Of a stretch of 64,000 nucleotides of DNA, positions 51,722 to 59,861 are shown piece by piece (positions within the stretch are counted from its first letter, which is position 1; the number at the start of each line of letters is the position of its first letter). This DNA is from VXMO01 sp965205915 (lineage in GTDB: Bacteria > Chloroflexota > Dehalococcoidia > UBA6926): assembly GCA_965205915.1 (NCBI GenBank), contig OZ242191.1, positions 1,736,001 through 1,800,000 of the forward strand. The letters run 5' to 3'. Below the pieces are notes generated by a model that was given only the letters and a program-made list of their open reading frames with translations, did not search any database and was not told the DNA's origin. The position numbers were made by a program, and so were the translations under genes.

Positions 51722-52615
51722 CTATCCTGTCGTCAATGACGGCCCGCCCAACAGGGCGAGTATTTCCGCTCCCCTTGTCTCATCCAGCCTCTTGGCGTCT
51801 ATAGCCAATCTTGCGGCACTCTGCGCGAGCGCCGCGTATAAGGGTACTACGTCCGGCAACCGCGACCGCAACTGTTCTAGATGCGTCTGCACGGTCCCGA
51901 GGTCGCCCCGGACTATCGGGCCGGTTAGCGCGGCTGCTGCTCCGTCGCGTTCGATATTCCCCACCGTTCCACGAATGAGCGGCAACAGCGCTTGCATGGC
52001 TTGCGAATGATTGTACCCGAATTGCGACCAAAGGTTGGCGGCCTCTCCGACGATTGCTGTGAGGAAGTTTGAGGCGAGGACACCTGATACGTGATAGAGG
52101 GCGCGGGACTGCTCATCGATATCGATCGTCCGGCCGCCAAGCGCCGCCGCCATCTCCCGGAGTCTGTTGTGGAGCGGAATATCTCTCGTTTCGATGGCAA
52201 AGGTGACCCCATCAAGAGATGGAGGGCTTTTGGCCCCGTGTGGAAAGGTCTGCAGGGGATGGAAGCCACCGATGGCCGCGCCGAGTCGAGTTGCCGCATC
52301 AAGGGCGCTCACCGGCGTGCCTCCTGAACAATGCACGGCCGCAGTCTGCGCGCGCCAGGGGACGCTTTCGGCGACGGAGGCGATGGCATCGTCCGGGACT
52401 GTCACAAAGGCTATGTCGGCCAGATCAACGAGCAGGCCACCCTGCTGCGTATGGATTGCGCCACCCACACGGGCTGCCAGCTTTTTTGCGCGGTCGCCGT
52501 CGCGGCTCATGATCGCGGTGATGTTGTAGCCGGCGTTCGAGAGACCTATCGCGAGCGCCGTGCCAACGGCTCCCACGCCGAGAATACCGACTCTGTCACC
52601 GCGCAGGGTTGTCAT
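51722..52615 (-). CDS. NAD(P)-binding DUF2520-type protein, candidate ketopantoate reductase
   Basis: 297 residues. GILGVGAVGTALAIGLSNAG is the nucleotide-binding Gly motif; FHPLQTFP and the C-terminal helical domain with HVSGVLASNFLTAIVGEA match the Rossmann-like/DUF2520 family. Members of this family have been shown in some bacteria to replace PanE as ketopantoate reductase (PanG). Its position 8 bp before panD and in a panD-panB cluster without panE supports that role here. It overlaps the P1 peptidase gene by four bases. Confidence 0.8.
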   Translation of the reverse strand: MTTLRGDRVGILGVGAVGTALAIGLSNAGYNITAIMSRDGDRAKKLAARVGGAIHTQQGGLLVDLADIAFVTVPDDAIASVAESVPWRAQTAAVHCSGGTPVSALDAATRLGAAIGGFHPLQTFPHGAKSPPSLDGVTFAIETRDIPLHNRLREMAAALGGRTIDIDEQSRALYHVSGVLASNFLTAIVGEAANLWSQFGYNHSQAMQALLPLIRGTVGNIERDGAAAALTGPIVRGDLGTVQTHLEQLRSRLPDVVPLYAALAQSAARLAIDAKRLDETRGAEILALLGGPSLTTG

Positions 52616-53643
52616 TGCTTCAGATTCCCGTTCATCGCCGCCACATATTCCGCGGCGGACGGTATGCCGGAGAGTCCTGTTGCGGATCTGATGGCGTCGA
52701 GAATGGCGCTTTCCACGACCTCAGCGGCCGCCGCGCCAATTGGGGTGAGGCTGAAGTTGTCCACAGTGGCTGTGTCGGGCGGGGCGGTGGAAACAAAGAA
52801 GAGCGTGTCGCCGTCACCCATCCCATATGACGGCACGATGGCGCGGGCGATGCCGCTGTGGGCCATCATGGCGAGGCGGTTGGCCTGCGCGACACTGAGG
52901 GGCGCGTCTGTCGCTACGACGCCGATAGTCGTGTTTGTTGGCTGCTGTTGAGGGCCGCCGGTTCCGCGCCTGCGTCCGGCGCGGAGTATCTCGCGGGTGC
53001 TTTGGAATGGGGCCTCGTTGGCGTTATCGGTGCGGGGGCCGGCGATGATTGCGCCGGTCTCGGGATCGACGATGTCGCCGAATGCGTTGACGGCCATCAC
53101 TGCCCCGATTCTGTGACCGTCAGGCAGCAGCCTGGAAGCCGTGCCCACGCCGCCCTTGAGGGAGTGATCCGCGCCGAGCGCCTTTGCAACGGTCGCGCCG
53201 GTTCCCGCGCCGACGCTGCCGGATTCAGCCGGCGCATCAGAGGCTTCACGCGCGCCGTCGAGACCGAAATCACGGGTGACGCGCCGATCCCGGATGCCCA
53301 TTGGGAGATCGTAGATGACCGCGCCGGGAACGATGGGCACGACGCCGGCGGGGGTCGGAAAGCCGATGCCCTCCACCTCGAGATACCGCATGATGCCCTC
53401 GGCGACGTTGAGTCCGAACGCGCTGCCGCCGGTGAGAAAGATGGCGTGAACGCGCTCGACAAGCGTGCCGGGGCGGAGCAGGTCCGTCTCGCGTGTGCCG
53501 GGGGCTGCGCCACGCACCTCGACGCCTCCGATCGCGCCGTAGTCGGGGAAGAGGAGGACGGTTGTGCCGGTGGCAGCTTCCGTGTCAGTGACGTGTCCGA
53601 GTCGGACGCCGGGCACGGACGTGATTGTCCGGTTCTCGTTCAT
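52612..53643 (-). CDS. P1 family peptidase (DmpA/DapB-type, Ntn)
   Basis: 343 residues. GVRLGHVTDTEAATGTTVLL, FLTGGSAFGLNVAEGIMRYL and GSVGAGTGATVAK are family S58 landmarks; the nucleophile-bearing segment is TNTTIGVVATDAPL, where autocleavage before Thr or Ser yields two chains. Such enzymes are aminopeptidases, D-amino-acid esterases or beta-peptidases. It opens the pan cluster on the minus strand; a link to beta-alanyl peptides would fit with panD but is inference. Confidence 0.88.
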   Translation of the reverse strand: MNENRTITSVPGVRLGHVTDTEAATGTTVLLFPDYGAIGGVEVRGAAPGTRETDLLRPGTLVERVHAIFLTGGSAFGLNVAEGIMRYLEVEGIGFPTPAGVVPIVPGAVIYDLPMGIRDRRVTRDFGLDGAREASDAPAESGSVGAGTGATVAKALGADHSLKGGVGTASRLLPDGHRIGAVMAVNAFGDIVDPETGAIIAGPRTDNANEAPFQSTREILRAGRRRGTGGPQQQPTNTTIGVVATDAPLSVAQANRLAMMAHSGIARAIVPSYGMGDGDTLFFVSTAPPDTATVDNFSLTPIGAAAAEVVESAILDAIRSATGLSGIPSAAEYVAAMNGNLKQ

Positions 53644-53752
53644 AAACTGCGCCCGATCCTCACGTCGCGCCCCTTTTTGGCAGGTAGGCCGCCATCGGTA
53701 AAAGGGAATGATACAGCGATGCGACGTGTTGCGGGGCTAAATCGGGCGCGGT

Positions 53753-53758
53753 TATGCT
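53753..53758 (+). promoter_or_regulatory. -10 hexamer before the cyclophilin gene
   Basis: TATGCT, 9 nt before the ATG at 53768. Confidence 0.4.
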
Positions 53759-53767
53759 TAGGGAACG

Positions 53768-54523
53768 ATGAGTGCCGGTTCTTTTTTCCAACGCCTTCCC
53801 GTGCTGGCCGCATTTGCGGTTGGTCTTGCGTTCGTTCTCATGGCCTGTGGGGCGCCAGAAGATACGCCGACACCCGTTCCGCCACCCGCGACAGCGACGC
53901 CCACTCCTGAACCCACTGCTATACCGATTCCGTCCGCGGAATGTCCACCCGCAACTATTGCGACACCGACACCGAGAGAGGAGCCTACAGACGTGACCGA
54001 GAAAGCAAACAGTTATTCCGCGCCGCCTGAGATGCAGATCGATCCGACAAAGTGTTATTCGGCAACGTTCGAGACGGAGGTCGGCAACTTTGTCATCGAG
54101 CTGACGGCGGACAAGACGCCCATCACCGTCAACAACTTTGTGTTCCTGGCGCGTGAGGGTTACTACAACGACACGACGTTTCACCGTGTGATTCCGGACT
54201 TCATGGCGCAGGGCGGTGACCCCCTCGGCCAGGGAACCGGCGGACCGGGCTACCGCATTCCGGACGAGTTCGATCCTGAACTGAGGCATGACGTGCCCGG
54301 CATACTCTCAATGGCGAATTCCGGACCCAATACGGGCGGCAGCCAGTTCTTCATCACGTTCGGCCCGACGCCGTGGCTGGATGGCGCACACGCGGTGTTT
54401 GGGCGCGTGACGGAGGGCATGGACATCGTGCGAGCGATTCGCATCAGGGACCCGCAGACGGATCGGAATCCGGGCACGCGCCTACTCAGCGTGACGATCA
54501 CGGAATCTGAGGCCGGTTCGTAA
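53768..54523 (+). CDS. Lipoprotein peptidyl-prolyl cis-trans isomerase (cyclophilin)
   Basis: 251 residues. The signal peptide ends in lipobox VLMAC (Cys27), then a Pro/Thr linker with TPTPVPPPATATPTP, then the cyclophilin domain: VGNFVIELTADKTPITVNNF, FHRVIPDFMAQGGDP (catalytic Arg), GSQFFITFGPTPWLDGAH (active-site Phe and Trp). It should fold proteins on the outer face of the membrane. The stalk resembles those of the lipoproteins at 37781-40051. A weak -10 TATGCT lies at 53753. Confidence 0.92.
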   Translation: MSAGSFFQRLPVLAAFAVGLAFVLMACGAPEDTPTPVPPPATATPTPEPTAIPIPSAECPPATIATPTPREEPTDVTEKANSYSAPPEMQIDPTKCYSATFETEVGNFVIELTADKTPITVNNFVFLAREGYYNDTTFHRVIPDFMAQGGDPLGQGTGGPGYRIPDEFDPELRHDVPGILSMANSGPNTGGSQFFITFGPTPWLDGAHAVFGRVTEGMDIVRAIRIRDPQTDRNPGTRLLSVTITESEAGS

Positions 54524-54552
54524 GAACAGCTATTGCTCAAGGGTTCAGGTTC

Positions 54553-55734
54553 ATGACCCTGCAATCGGAGATCACTGATTCCGGCCCCGTTCGCGAGAGC
54601 GCGCGGATAACGAGCCTCGACCTGATTCGCGGGGTTGCGGTGCTCGGCATCCTGTTGATGAACGCCGTTTCCTTCAAATCCGGCTCTGTGCCCTATCTCA
54701 ATCTGAGCGCAGGCGGCTCTGAGACATGGCTTGACTGGGCTGTGGGCATCCTGGGCGAGGTGTTCGTCGACCAGAAGTTCATGGGGCTATTCTCGTTGCT
54801 GTTCGGCGCGGGAATGATCCTCTTCATTGATCGTGCCAGCGGAAGAGGCAAGCGCGCAGTCCTGCTGAACCTGTGGCGAAACGCGCTGTTGCTGCTCATC
54901 GGCATCCTCCACCTCCTCGTGTGGGATGGCGATGTGCTGACGGCTTACGCGCTGTCATCGGTCTTTCTGCTCGCCATGAGGAAGTTGCCGAATCGGGCGC
55001 TCATCTCCGTAGGTGTGGCCGTATTTGCGCTTTCCGCTGGGTTTGCGCTGCTGGCACAAACCATGGCCAACACCACCAATGTATCACTATCCGGTCTCTG
55101 GACACCCGGCGAGATTGCGTTAGACGGGACTGAGGAGATTCTTATCGGGACTTGCGTCCTACTGGGCTATTTCCTGCGCGCATTGGGGCTGATTCTCGTC
55201 GGCGCAGGCCTGTACCGCACCGGCTTTATGAACGGCGGCTTGCCTGCGAGCACATATCGACTGGTCGCAGGCGTCGGGCTTGGCATCGGGCTGCCACTTG
55301 CCACTGCCGGCGTCATCATAACCGCAGCCAACGACTACTCCCGCGAGGTCGCCTTTATCGGTCAGGTTCCCAACACGCTTGGCACGATTCCCGCGTCGCT
55401 CGGATATATGAGTCTGATCATTCTCTGGAATAACCGCGCGGACAACCGGCTCAAGCAGCGTCTCCGCGCAGTCGGAAGGATGGCGTTGACCAACTACCTG
55501 ACGCAGACGGTGCTGGGCGTGCTTGTTTTGAAGACCTTGCTGGGAGATGCGGACTTTGTGAACCGCAGCGTGGTCCTGGTGTTTGTGTTCGCGGTGTGGG
55601 CGCTCCAGATGTGGTGGTCGCAGGCGTGGCTGAGCCGCTTCCTGTTCGGCCCTGCGGAATGGCTGTGGCGGGTCGGGACGTACCGAAGTAGACAGCCGCT
55701 TCGCCGCCCCGGGGACTCGCGGCTCGCATCATAG
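54553..55734 (+). CDS. DUF418-like membrane protein
   Basis: 393 residues, about 8-10 transmembrane segments. RITSLDLIRGVAVLGILLMN is the YeiB/DUF418 N-terminal signature, KFMGLFSLLFGAGMILF follows, and the C-terminal domain contains LGYMSLIILW and MALTNYLTQTVLG. The function of this family is not settled; a link to transport or acyl transfer has been proposed. AAGGG lies 9 nt before the ATG. Confidence 0.85.
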   Translation: MTLQSEITDSGPVRESARITSLDLIRGVAVLGILLMNAVSFKSGSVPYLNLSAGGSETWLDWAVGILGEVFVDQKFMGLFSLLFGAGMILFIDRASGRGKRAVLLNLWRNALLLLIGILHLLVWDGDVLTAYALSSVFLLAMRKLPNRALISVGVAVFALSAGFALLAQTMANTTNVSLSGLWTPGEIALDGTEEILIGTCVLLGYFLRALGLILVGAGLYRTGFMNGGLPASTYRLVAGVGLGIGLPLATAGVIITAANDYSREVAFIGQVPNTLGTIPASLGYMSLIILWNNRADNRLKQRLRAVGRMALTNYLTQTVLGVLVLKTLLGDADFVNRSVVLVFVFAVWALQMWWSQAWLSRFLFGPAEWLWRVGTYRSRQPLRRPGDSRLAS

Positions 55735-55792
55735 AAAGCGTTAATTCCCTATTGAGCACAGGTTCACGGCGCGCTTTTTGTGTGCATAAGCA

Positions 55793-55821
55793 TTGTCGCG
55801 CGGGCGGGAACGCGCCATAAT
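55793..55821 (+). promoter_or_regulatory. Promoter of the first acyl-CoA dehydrogenase
   Basis: TTGTCG (55793-55798) and CATAAT (55816-55821) are 17 nt apart. A GCTCGC...GCGCGAGTG dyad (about 55838-55855) lies between the promoter and the gene and may be an operator. Confidence 0.5.
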
Positions 55822-55896
55822 ATCGCCATTCCGAACGCTCGCCTGTGCGCGAGTGATGGACAATGACTCCATGGGGTCACGGGAGGGGTAAATACG

Positions 55897-57111
55897 ATGG
55901 ATTTCCGATTAGCTGCTGAGGAAGTGGCACTGCAAGAAGAGGCGCGTGCTTTCGCACGAACGGAATGGACCGAGAAAGTCGCGGAGCCGAAGGGGTGGGA
56001 TGAGATCGGCCTGCTGTCGCCGTTCCACGCGGACGCCGACGCGCTTGCAGCGCAGCGAGACTTCTCCAAGAAACTGGTGCAAAAGGGCTGGTGGACGATG
56101 CACTGGCCGGAGGAGTTTGGCGGTCGCGCCGCTTCCATAACGGAACAGCTGGCATACCGTGAGGGCATGGCCTATGAGGGAGCGCCGGCATCATTCGGCG
56201 GCGGACTCGTCGCGCCTGTCCTGATGCTGCATGGTTCGGACTGGCAGAAGGACGAGTTCCTGCCCAAGATGGCCAGCGCGGATATCGACTTTGCGCAGGG
56301 ATTCTCCGAGCCGAACGCCGGCTCCGACCTTGCAAGCCTACAGACGCGCGCCGTTCGTGATGGCGACGACTATGTCATCAACGGCCAGAAGATTTGGACT
56401 TCCGGCGCGCACTACGGGGAGTGGTATCACGTCCTCGTTCGCACGGACCCGGACGCTCCCAAGCACCGCGGCATCAGCTACGTCCTGATGCAGTTGCGCG
56501 ATGACGATGGCGATGTGATGCCCGGCATCACGCTGCGCCCGTTGTACGACATGACGGGCACGCGCCGCTGGAGCGAGGTGTTCTTCGACAACGTTCGCGT
56601 CCCCGTCCGCAATCTGATCGGCGAGGAGAATCGTGGCTGGTACGCCGCCATGACGACGCTCTCTTTCGAGCGCTCAGGCATCGAGACGGCCGCCAAGTAC
56701 CTGGGCGAGTTGGAGCGATTCGTAGACGCAATGCGGAGCACTCGCTTCAACGGAGAGCCTGTGCTGAACGATCCCCTCATTCGCCACAAGTTGGCCGATC
56801 TCAAGATTGAGCTTGAGTCGCGCCGCATGTTGTCCTATCGCGTCGCGTTCATGCAGTCGCGCGGCGAGCTTCCCGTCAAGGAAGGCTCCATGGGCAAGGC
56901 GTGGGGCGACATGCTCGGCAAGAAGTGGCCGCAACTGATGGCGAGCATCCTGCAGGAGTACGGTCGTCTCGGTCTAGGCGAGCCGCGCGCCCCGATGGGT
57001 GGCTATCCCGGCTTCCGCTACGGCTCGATGCACGGGAGCGGCCTGGGCGGCGGCACCACAGAAGTGCAGCGCAACATCATCGCGCAGAGGGGTTTGGGAC
57101 TGCCGCGGTAG
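55897..57111 (+). CDS. Acyl-CoA dehydrogenase, copy 1
   Basis: 404 residues. QGFSEPNAGSDLASLQTRAV and INGQKIWTSGAHYGEW are FAD-binding motifs, MTGTRRWSEVFFDNVRVP lies in the middle and GTTEVQRNIIAQRGLG at the C-terminus. It oxidises a CoA thioester at the alpha-beta carbons with FAD and passes electrons to ETF. The chain-length or substrate class is unclear. GGGAGGGG about 8 nt before the ATG; followed by a perfect palindromic terminator. Confidence 0.94.
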   Translation: MDFRLAAEEVALQEEARAFARTEWTEKVAEPKGWDEIGLLSPFHADADALAAQRDFSKKLVQKGWWTMHWPEEFGGRAASITEQLAYREGMAYEGAPASFGGGLVAPVLMLHGSDWQKDEFLPKMASADIDFAQGFSEPNAGSDLASLQTRAVRDGDDYVINGQKIWTSGAHYGEWYHVLVRTDPDAPKHRGISYVLMQLRDDDGDVMPGITLRPLYDMTGTRRWSEVFFDNVRVPVRNLIGEENRGWYAAMTTLSFERSGIETAAKYLGELERFVDAMRSTRFNGEPVLNDPLIRHKLADLKIELESRRMLSYRVAFMQSRGELPVKEGSMGKAWGDMLGKKWPQLMASILQEYGRLGLGEPRAPMGGYPGFRYGSMHGSGLGGGTTEVQRNIIAQRGLGLPR

Positions 57112-57140
57112 CATAGCGACGAACCTGCAAAGGCAGACAA

Positions 57141-57180
57141 AAAGGGCGGGGGCGCGCCAATTGGCGCGCCCCCGCCCTTT
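57141..57180. terminator. Perfect 40-bp palindrome, bidirectional terminator
   Basis: AAAGGGCGGGGGCGCGCCAA followed by its exact reverse complement (20-bp arms, no spacer), flanked by AAAA on the left and TTTCGTTT on the right. It lies between the acyl-CoA dehydrogenase and the converging small gene, so it can stop both. Confidence 0.85.
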
Positions 57181-57183
57181 CGT

Positions 57184-57447
57184 TTAGGCCAGGTCGTCGT
57201 CGTCTAGCCAGCCGTTTTTCTGCGCCAATCTGATCCAGAGTCTCTGGGTGCGCTGCGAGTTGCGGCGCGCCTCCTCAAGATTGTCGTTGAGCTTGCCAAG
57301 CAATACCTGGTGGGCACACAGCAGTTGCGTGTGGTCATTGAGAATCTTCGTGTGATCACCAAGAATCCTAGTCTGATTGTCGGCGATGTCTATCAGGCGT
57401 ACAACGGAGTCCTCAAGTCTGCCAATGCGGCCTTCGAGGTTTGTCAC
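57184..57447 (-). CDS. Small coiled-coil protein (copy A)
   Basis: 87 residues from the GTG at 57447, which has AAAAGGGG about 8 nt upstream; the frame extends to an ATG at 57486. TNLEGRIGRLEDSVVRLIDI and repeats of DHTKILNDHTQLL form one coiled coil, and the tail GWLDDDDLA is acidic. It matches the gene at 58340-58654 through the coiled coil. Function unknown. The sequence upstream of the GTG is duplicated too (57430-57515 and 58636-58722). Confidence 0.6.
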   Translation of the reverse strand: MTNLEGRIGRLEDSVVRLIDIADNQTRILGDHTKILNDHTQLLCAHQVLLGKLNDNLEEARRNSQRTQRLWIRLAQKNGWLDDDDLA

Positions 57448-57515
57448 CCGTACACCCCTTTTGGCGCCAGTCTGACACCGTTTCATCCACTATGCCAATT
57501 GCCACCGCGCCTGCC
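57430..57515. repeat. Duplicated 86-bp block, copy A
   Basis: GCCTTCGAGGTTTGTCACCC through GCCACCGCGCCTGCC is nearly identical to 58636-58722. It covers the 5' end and upstream region of the coiled-coil gene and extends, with more differences, through the coiled-coil part of both genes. Confidence 0.75.
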
Positions 57516-57559
57516 GCAATCCATCTTTGCCTTTGGACCAGTTTTCGAGGGCAAGTCAC

Positions 57560-58024
57560 CTATTCCTCGAGGTCCTCGAGGTTACGGACTTCTACCTTGG
57601 GGCACAAAAGACATTCGCGCTCTTGCACGCCTTCGCCCGTATTCGTCCACTCAGTCCATTCACAGTGAGGGGCGAATCCGCTGTCCCGAAACCTTTCAAG
57701 AATGTAGAGCAACGCGTTTTGCCGGGTATCAAAGGGGTACTTATGTAACACCGGTTTCTCTTCTTTTGTCCCCCGGACCGAAGCTATCCAGTACAGTTTT
57801 GGGTCGTACGGAGTCAGCCAGACACTTGCCGAATAGTTTTGTTGGTCGTCGTCGCTTTTAATCTGGTAGGAGGGTCCTACACCAGCATCCTCTATGCTGA
57901 TGTACGGCCCGTATTCTTCCAAGTGGTGAAATTCCAGCAGGATGTCGAGTTCGACTGCAGGAGACGTGGCCCTGGCGTTGGCTTCGTGTTCGTCGCTTGG
58001 TGTTCTGTCTGGATAGTTGGGCAT
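57560..58024 (-). CDS. Hypothetical protein
   Basis: 154 residues from the ATG at 58024, with GGAGGG 7 nt upstream (the frame reaches a GTG at 58030). Acidic, with ELDILLEFHHLEEYGPYISI, a YWIASVRGTKEEKPVLHKY strand region and a CxxC near the end (ECLLCPKVEV). No family recognised. It lies between the two coiled-coil copies in a rearranged region. The tail CLLCPKV might bind a metal. Confidence 0.5.
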   Translation of the reverse strand: MPNYPDRTPSDEHEANARATSPAVELDILLEFHHLEEYGPYISIEDAGVGPSYQIKSDDDQQNYSASVWLTPYDPKLYWIASVRGTKEEKPVLHKYPFDTRQNALLYILERFRDSGFAPHCEWTEWTNTGEGVQERECLLCPKVEVRNLEDLEE

Positions 58025-58339
58025 CTTCACCCCTCCATCGTTTTCTTGTTGAGCGAATTTGAAACCGACGATGCGATTGTCATCTCTCCTAGTAGGGCCG
58101 CTCTAAGCATCGCGCCCTAGATCAGTGGATGCAGGCCGTCAAGCAGCACGTGGGGTTCGGCCCCTTGTCCTGAGATGTATCATACAAGCTGGGAGACATC
58201 AAAGGCATCCTCGTGCCTCACTAGGATGCCCCGTTAGCAACACCGGGTGACGTGATTTAACGGAGGCTCCGCCTCTTCACAATCCCATCCACATCTCAAA
58301 GATGGTTCTGCCTACCGTCAACTTAGGCCCACTTACGGT
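58025..58339. other. Gene-free stretch between hypothetical gene and chimeric gene
   Basis: This 315-bp stretch contains no frame I could support. It is AT-richer than its surroundings in places and lies in the area of duplication, so decayed gene remnants are possible, but I see no specific similarity. Confidence 0.4.
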
Positions 58340-58654
58340 TCATGCCTCGTTTTCGAGGATTTTGTGGACAGTGGCAATGCGCCACCGGGGTACTGTCGAA
58401 ATCGCCACGCCCTCCGCGTTGAGAGTCTTTGTCACGTCCATGATGGCGCCGCCCCTGAGCATCATGTCAAAAATGCGGCGCGCCTTCTCAAGATTGTCGT
58501 TGAGCTGTAATACCTGGTGGGCACGCAACAGTTGTGTGTGATCATTGAGAATCTTCGTGTGATCGTCGAGAATCTTGGTCTGATTCTCGGCGATGCCTAT
58601 CAGGCGCACGACGGCGTCCTCAAGTCTACCAACGCGGCCTTCGAGGTTTGTCAC
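58340..58654 (-). CDS. Chimeric coiled-coil / recombinase-domain fragment (copy B)
   Basis: 104 residues from the GTG at 58654. The first 55 residues repeat the coiled coil of copy A. From about residue 57 the protein changes to ARRIFDMMLRGGAIMDVTKT, then LNAEGVAI and WRIATVHKILENEA, which follows the recombinase domain (PF07508) of large serine recombinases. That domain normally lies between a catalytic domain and a zinc ribbon; neither is present. It is probably a fusion made when a mobile-element fragment joined a duplicated coiled-coil gene, possibly a pseudogene. Confidence 0.55.
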   Translation of the reverse strand: MTNLEGRVGRLEDAVVRLIGIAENQTKILDDHTKILNDHTQLLRAHQVLQLNDNLEKARRIFDMMLRGGAIMDVTKTLNAEGVAISTVPRWRIATVHKILENEA

Positions 58655-58722
58655 CCGTACACCCCTTTTGGCGCCAGTCTGACACCATTTCATCCACTAT
58701 GCCAATTGCCACCGCGCCTGCC
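58636..58722. repeat. Duplicated 86-bp block, copy B
   Basis: Nearly identical to 57430-57515; see that entry. Confidence 0.75.
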
Positions 58723-58814
58723 CAATTCGTCTTTGCGTTGAGTGATGAAGGGAGGGCGCTATGAATGCTTCTTTGCCCTTCCTATATGGGCGCTTGGCAT
58801 CTGGGCAAGACGGC

Positions 58815-59726
58815 CTAGTTTCCTACAGGCGCGGTCTCCCATGTGATAATGCCGGCGCGACGGGGTCCGATACCGGCGACAGTGAAGCCGCGTGGGGTTT
58901 CTTCCAGGAGTTCGTCCATGGCGGCCAGAAGTCGCGAGTCGGCAGGCGTGGACTCCTCCACGGCGAGCCGACGCCGAATCTGACTGACTATCGCGTCACG
59001 CTCGCGGCCGATGACAGTGATTTCCGGCGGCAGCATGGTCACGTCCGGGTGGATATCCATGGCCCAGAGGAGTTGCAGGACTTCCGGAAGGCCGGGCATT
59101 TGTGTTGGCGCCGAGCCGTAGACGCGCTCGTAGAACGGCATTTCCACCTCGCTTGGAGGTTTCATCATTTCAACCACAACGATGCGATCTGCGGCATGAT
59201 CCACCATCTTCGCAATGAATTGGGCGGCCTCCATGACGTGGTGCAGCACGAGTGAACAGAGCACCATGTCCGCCGTCGGCGCGTCCGCTTGCTCCCACGT
59301 ATCGTTGATGACGGTGATATTGGACAGCCCAGCCTCTTCTGCGCGTTCCCCCAGCATCTCGACTGCATCAGCCGATGGCTCCACCACCGTGACGTGTTGA
59401 GCTCGCGTGGCAAGTGGCAGCGCGAATCTTCCCGCGCCGCCGCCAACATCCAGCACTGTCGCTTCAGATTGGAGCAGGTTGAAGAGTCTGTTCACGACGG
59501 GGTCGTTGGCTCGTAATGGGTCGTGCGGACGATTAACGTAAGAGAACCCCCCGTGCCCTCCATGCCCGTCACCATGGCCGCCCCCGTGCTCATGCCCGTC
59601 CCCGGTTTCGACATGGCCATCTTCATGTTCATGGATGGGGCCGTGTCCGCTGCGCAGGGCCGCCGCCTCGCGGTCGTACGCAAGCACCATTCGCCGCCAT
59701 TCGTCAATCACAGATTCAGTACGCAT
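58815..59726 (-). CDS. SAM-dependent methyltransferase with His-rich insertion
   Basis: 303 residues from the ATG at 59726 (GAGG 9 nt upstream); the frame extends to 59858. VLDVGGGAGRFALPLA is SAM motif I, VEPSADAVEM and DMVLCSLVLHHV follow. Before the methyltransferase fold, residues about 24-60 hold about ten His in HEHEDGHVETGDGHEHGGGH-like spacing, likely to bind Zn, Ni or Cu. The substrate is not recognisable. It diverges from the second acyl-CoA dehydrogenase. Confidence 0.82.
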   Translation of the reverse strand: MRTESVIDEWRRMVLAYDREAAALRSGHGPIHEHEDGHVETGDGHEHGGGHGDGHGGHGGFSYVNRPHDPLRANDPVVNRLFNLLQSEATVLDVGGGAGRFALPLATRAQHVTVVEPSADAVEMLGERAEEAGLSNITVINDTWEQADAPTADMVLCSLVLHHVMEAAQFIAKMVDHAADRIVVVEMMKPPSEVEMPFYERVYGSAPTQMPGLPEVLQLLWAMDIHPDVTMLPPEITVIGRERDAIVSQIRRRLAVEESTPADSRLLAAMDELLEETPRGFTVAGIGPRRAGIITWETAPVGN

Positions 59727-59861
59727 CGCATGTGGCCTCGTTTCATCGATTGTTGAAGTCATTGTATTAGCGAATTCCGTCAACGCGCGGGGGCCTTTCG
59801 CCGGCTCCGAATCGGGTAGACTGAGGCGTCGGATGCACCGACCGGGGAGAGGAGACACATC

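Noticed and set aside
57310..57861. 183-codon plus-strand frame
   Set aside because: Covers the reverse of the coiled-coil gene and of the hypothetical gene; no ribosome binding site and no protein-like pattern.
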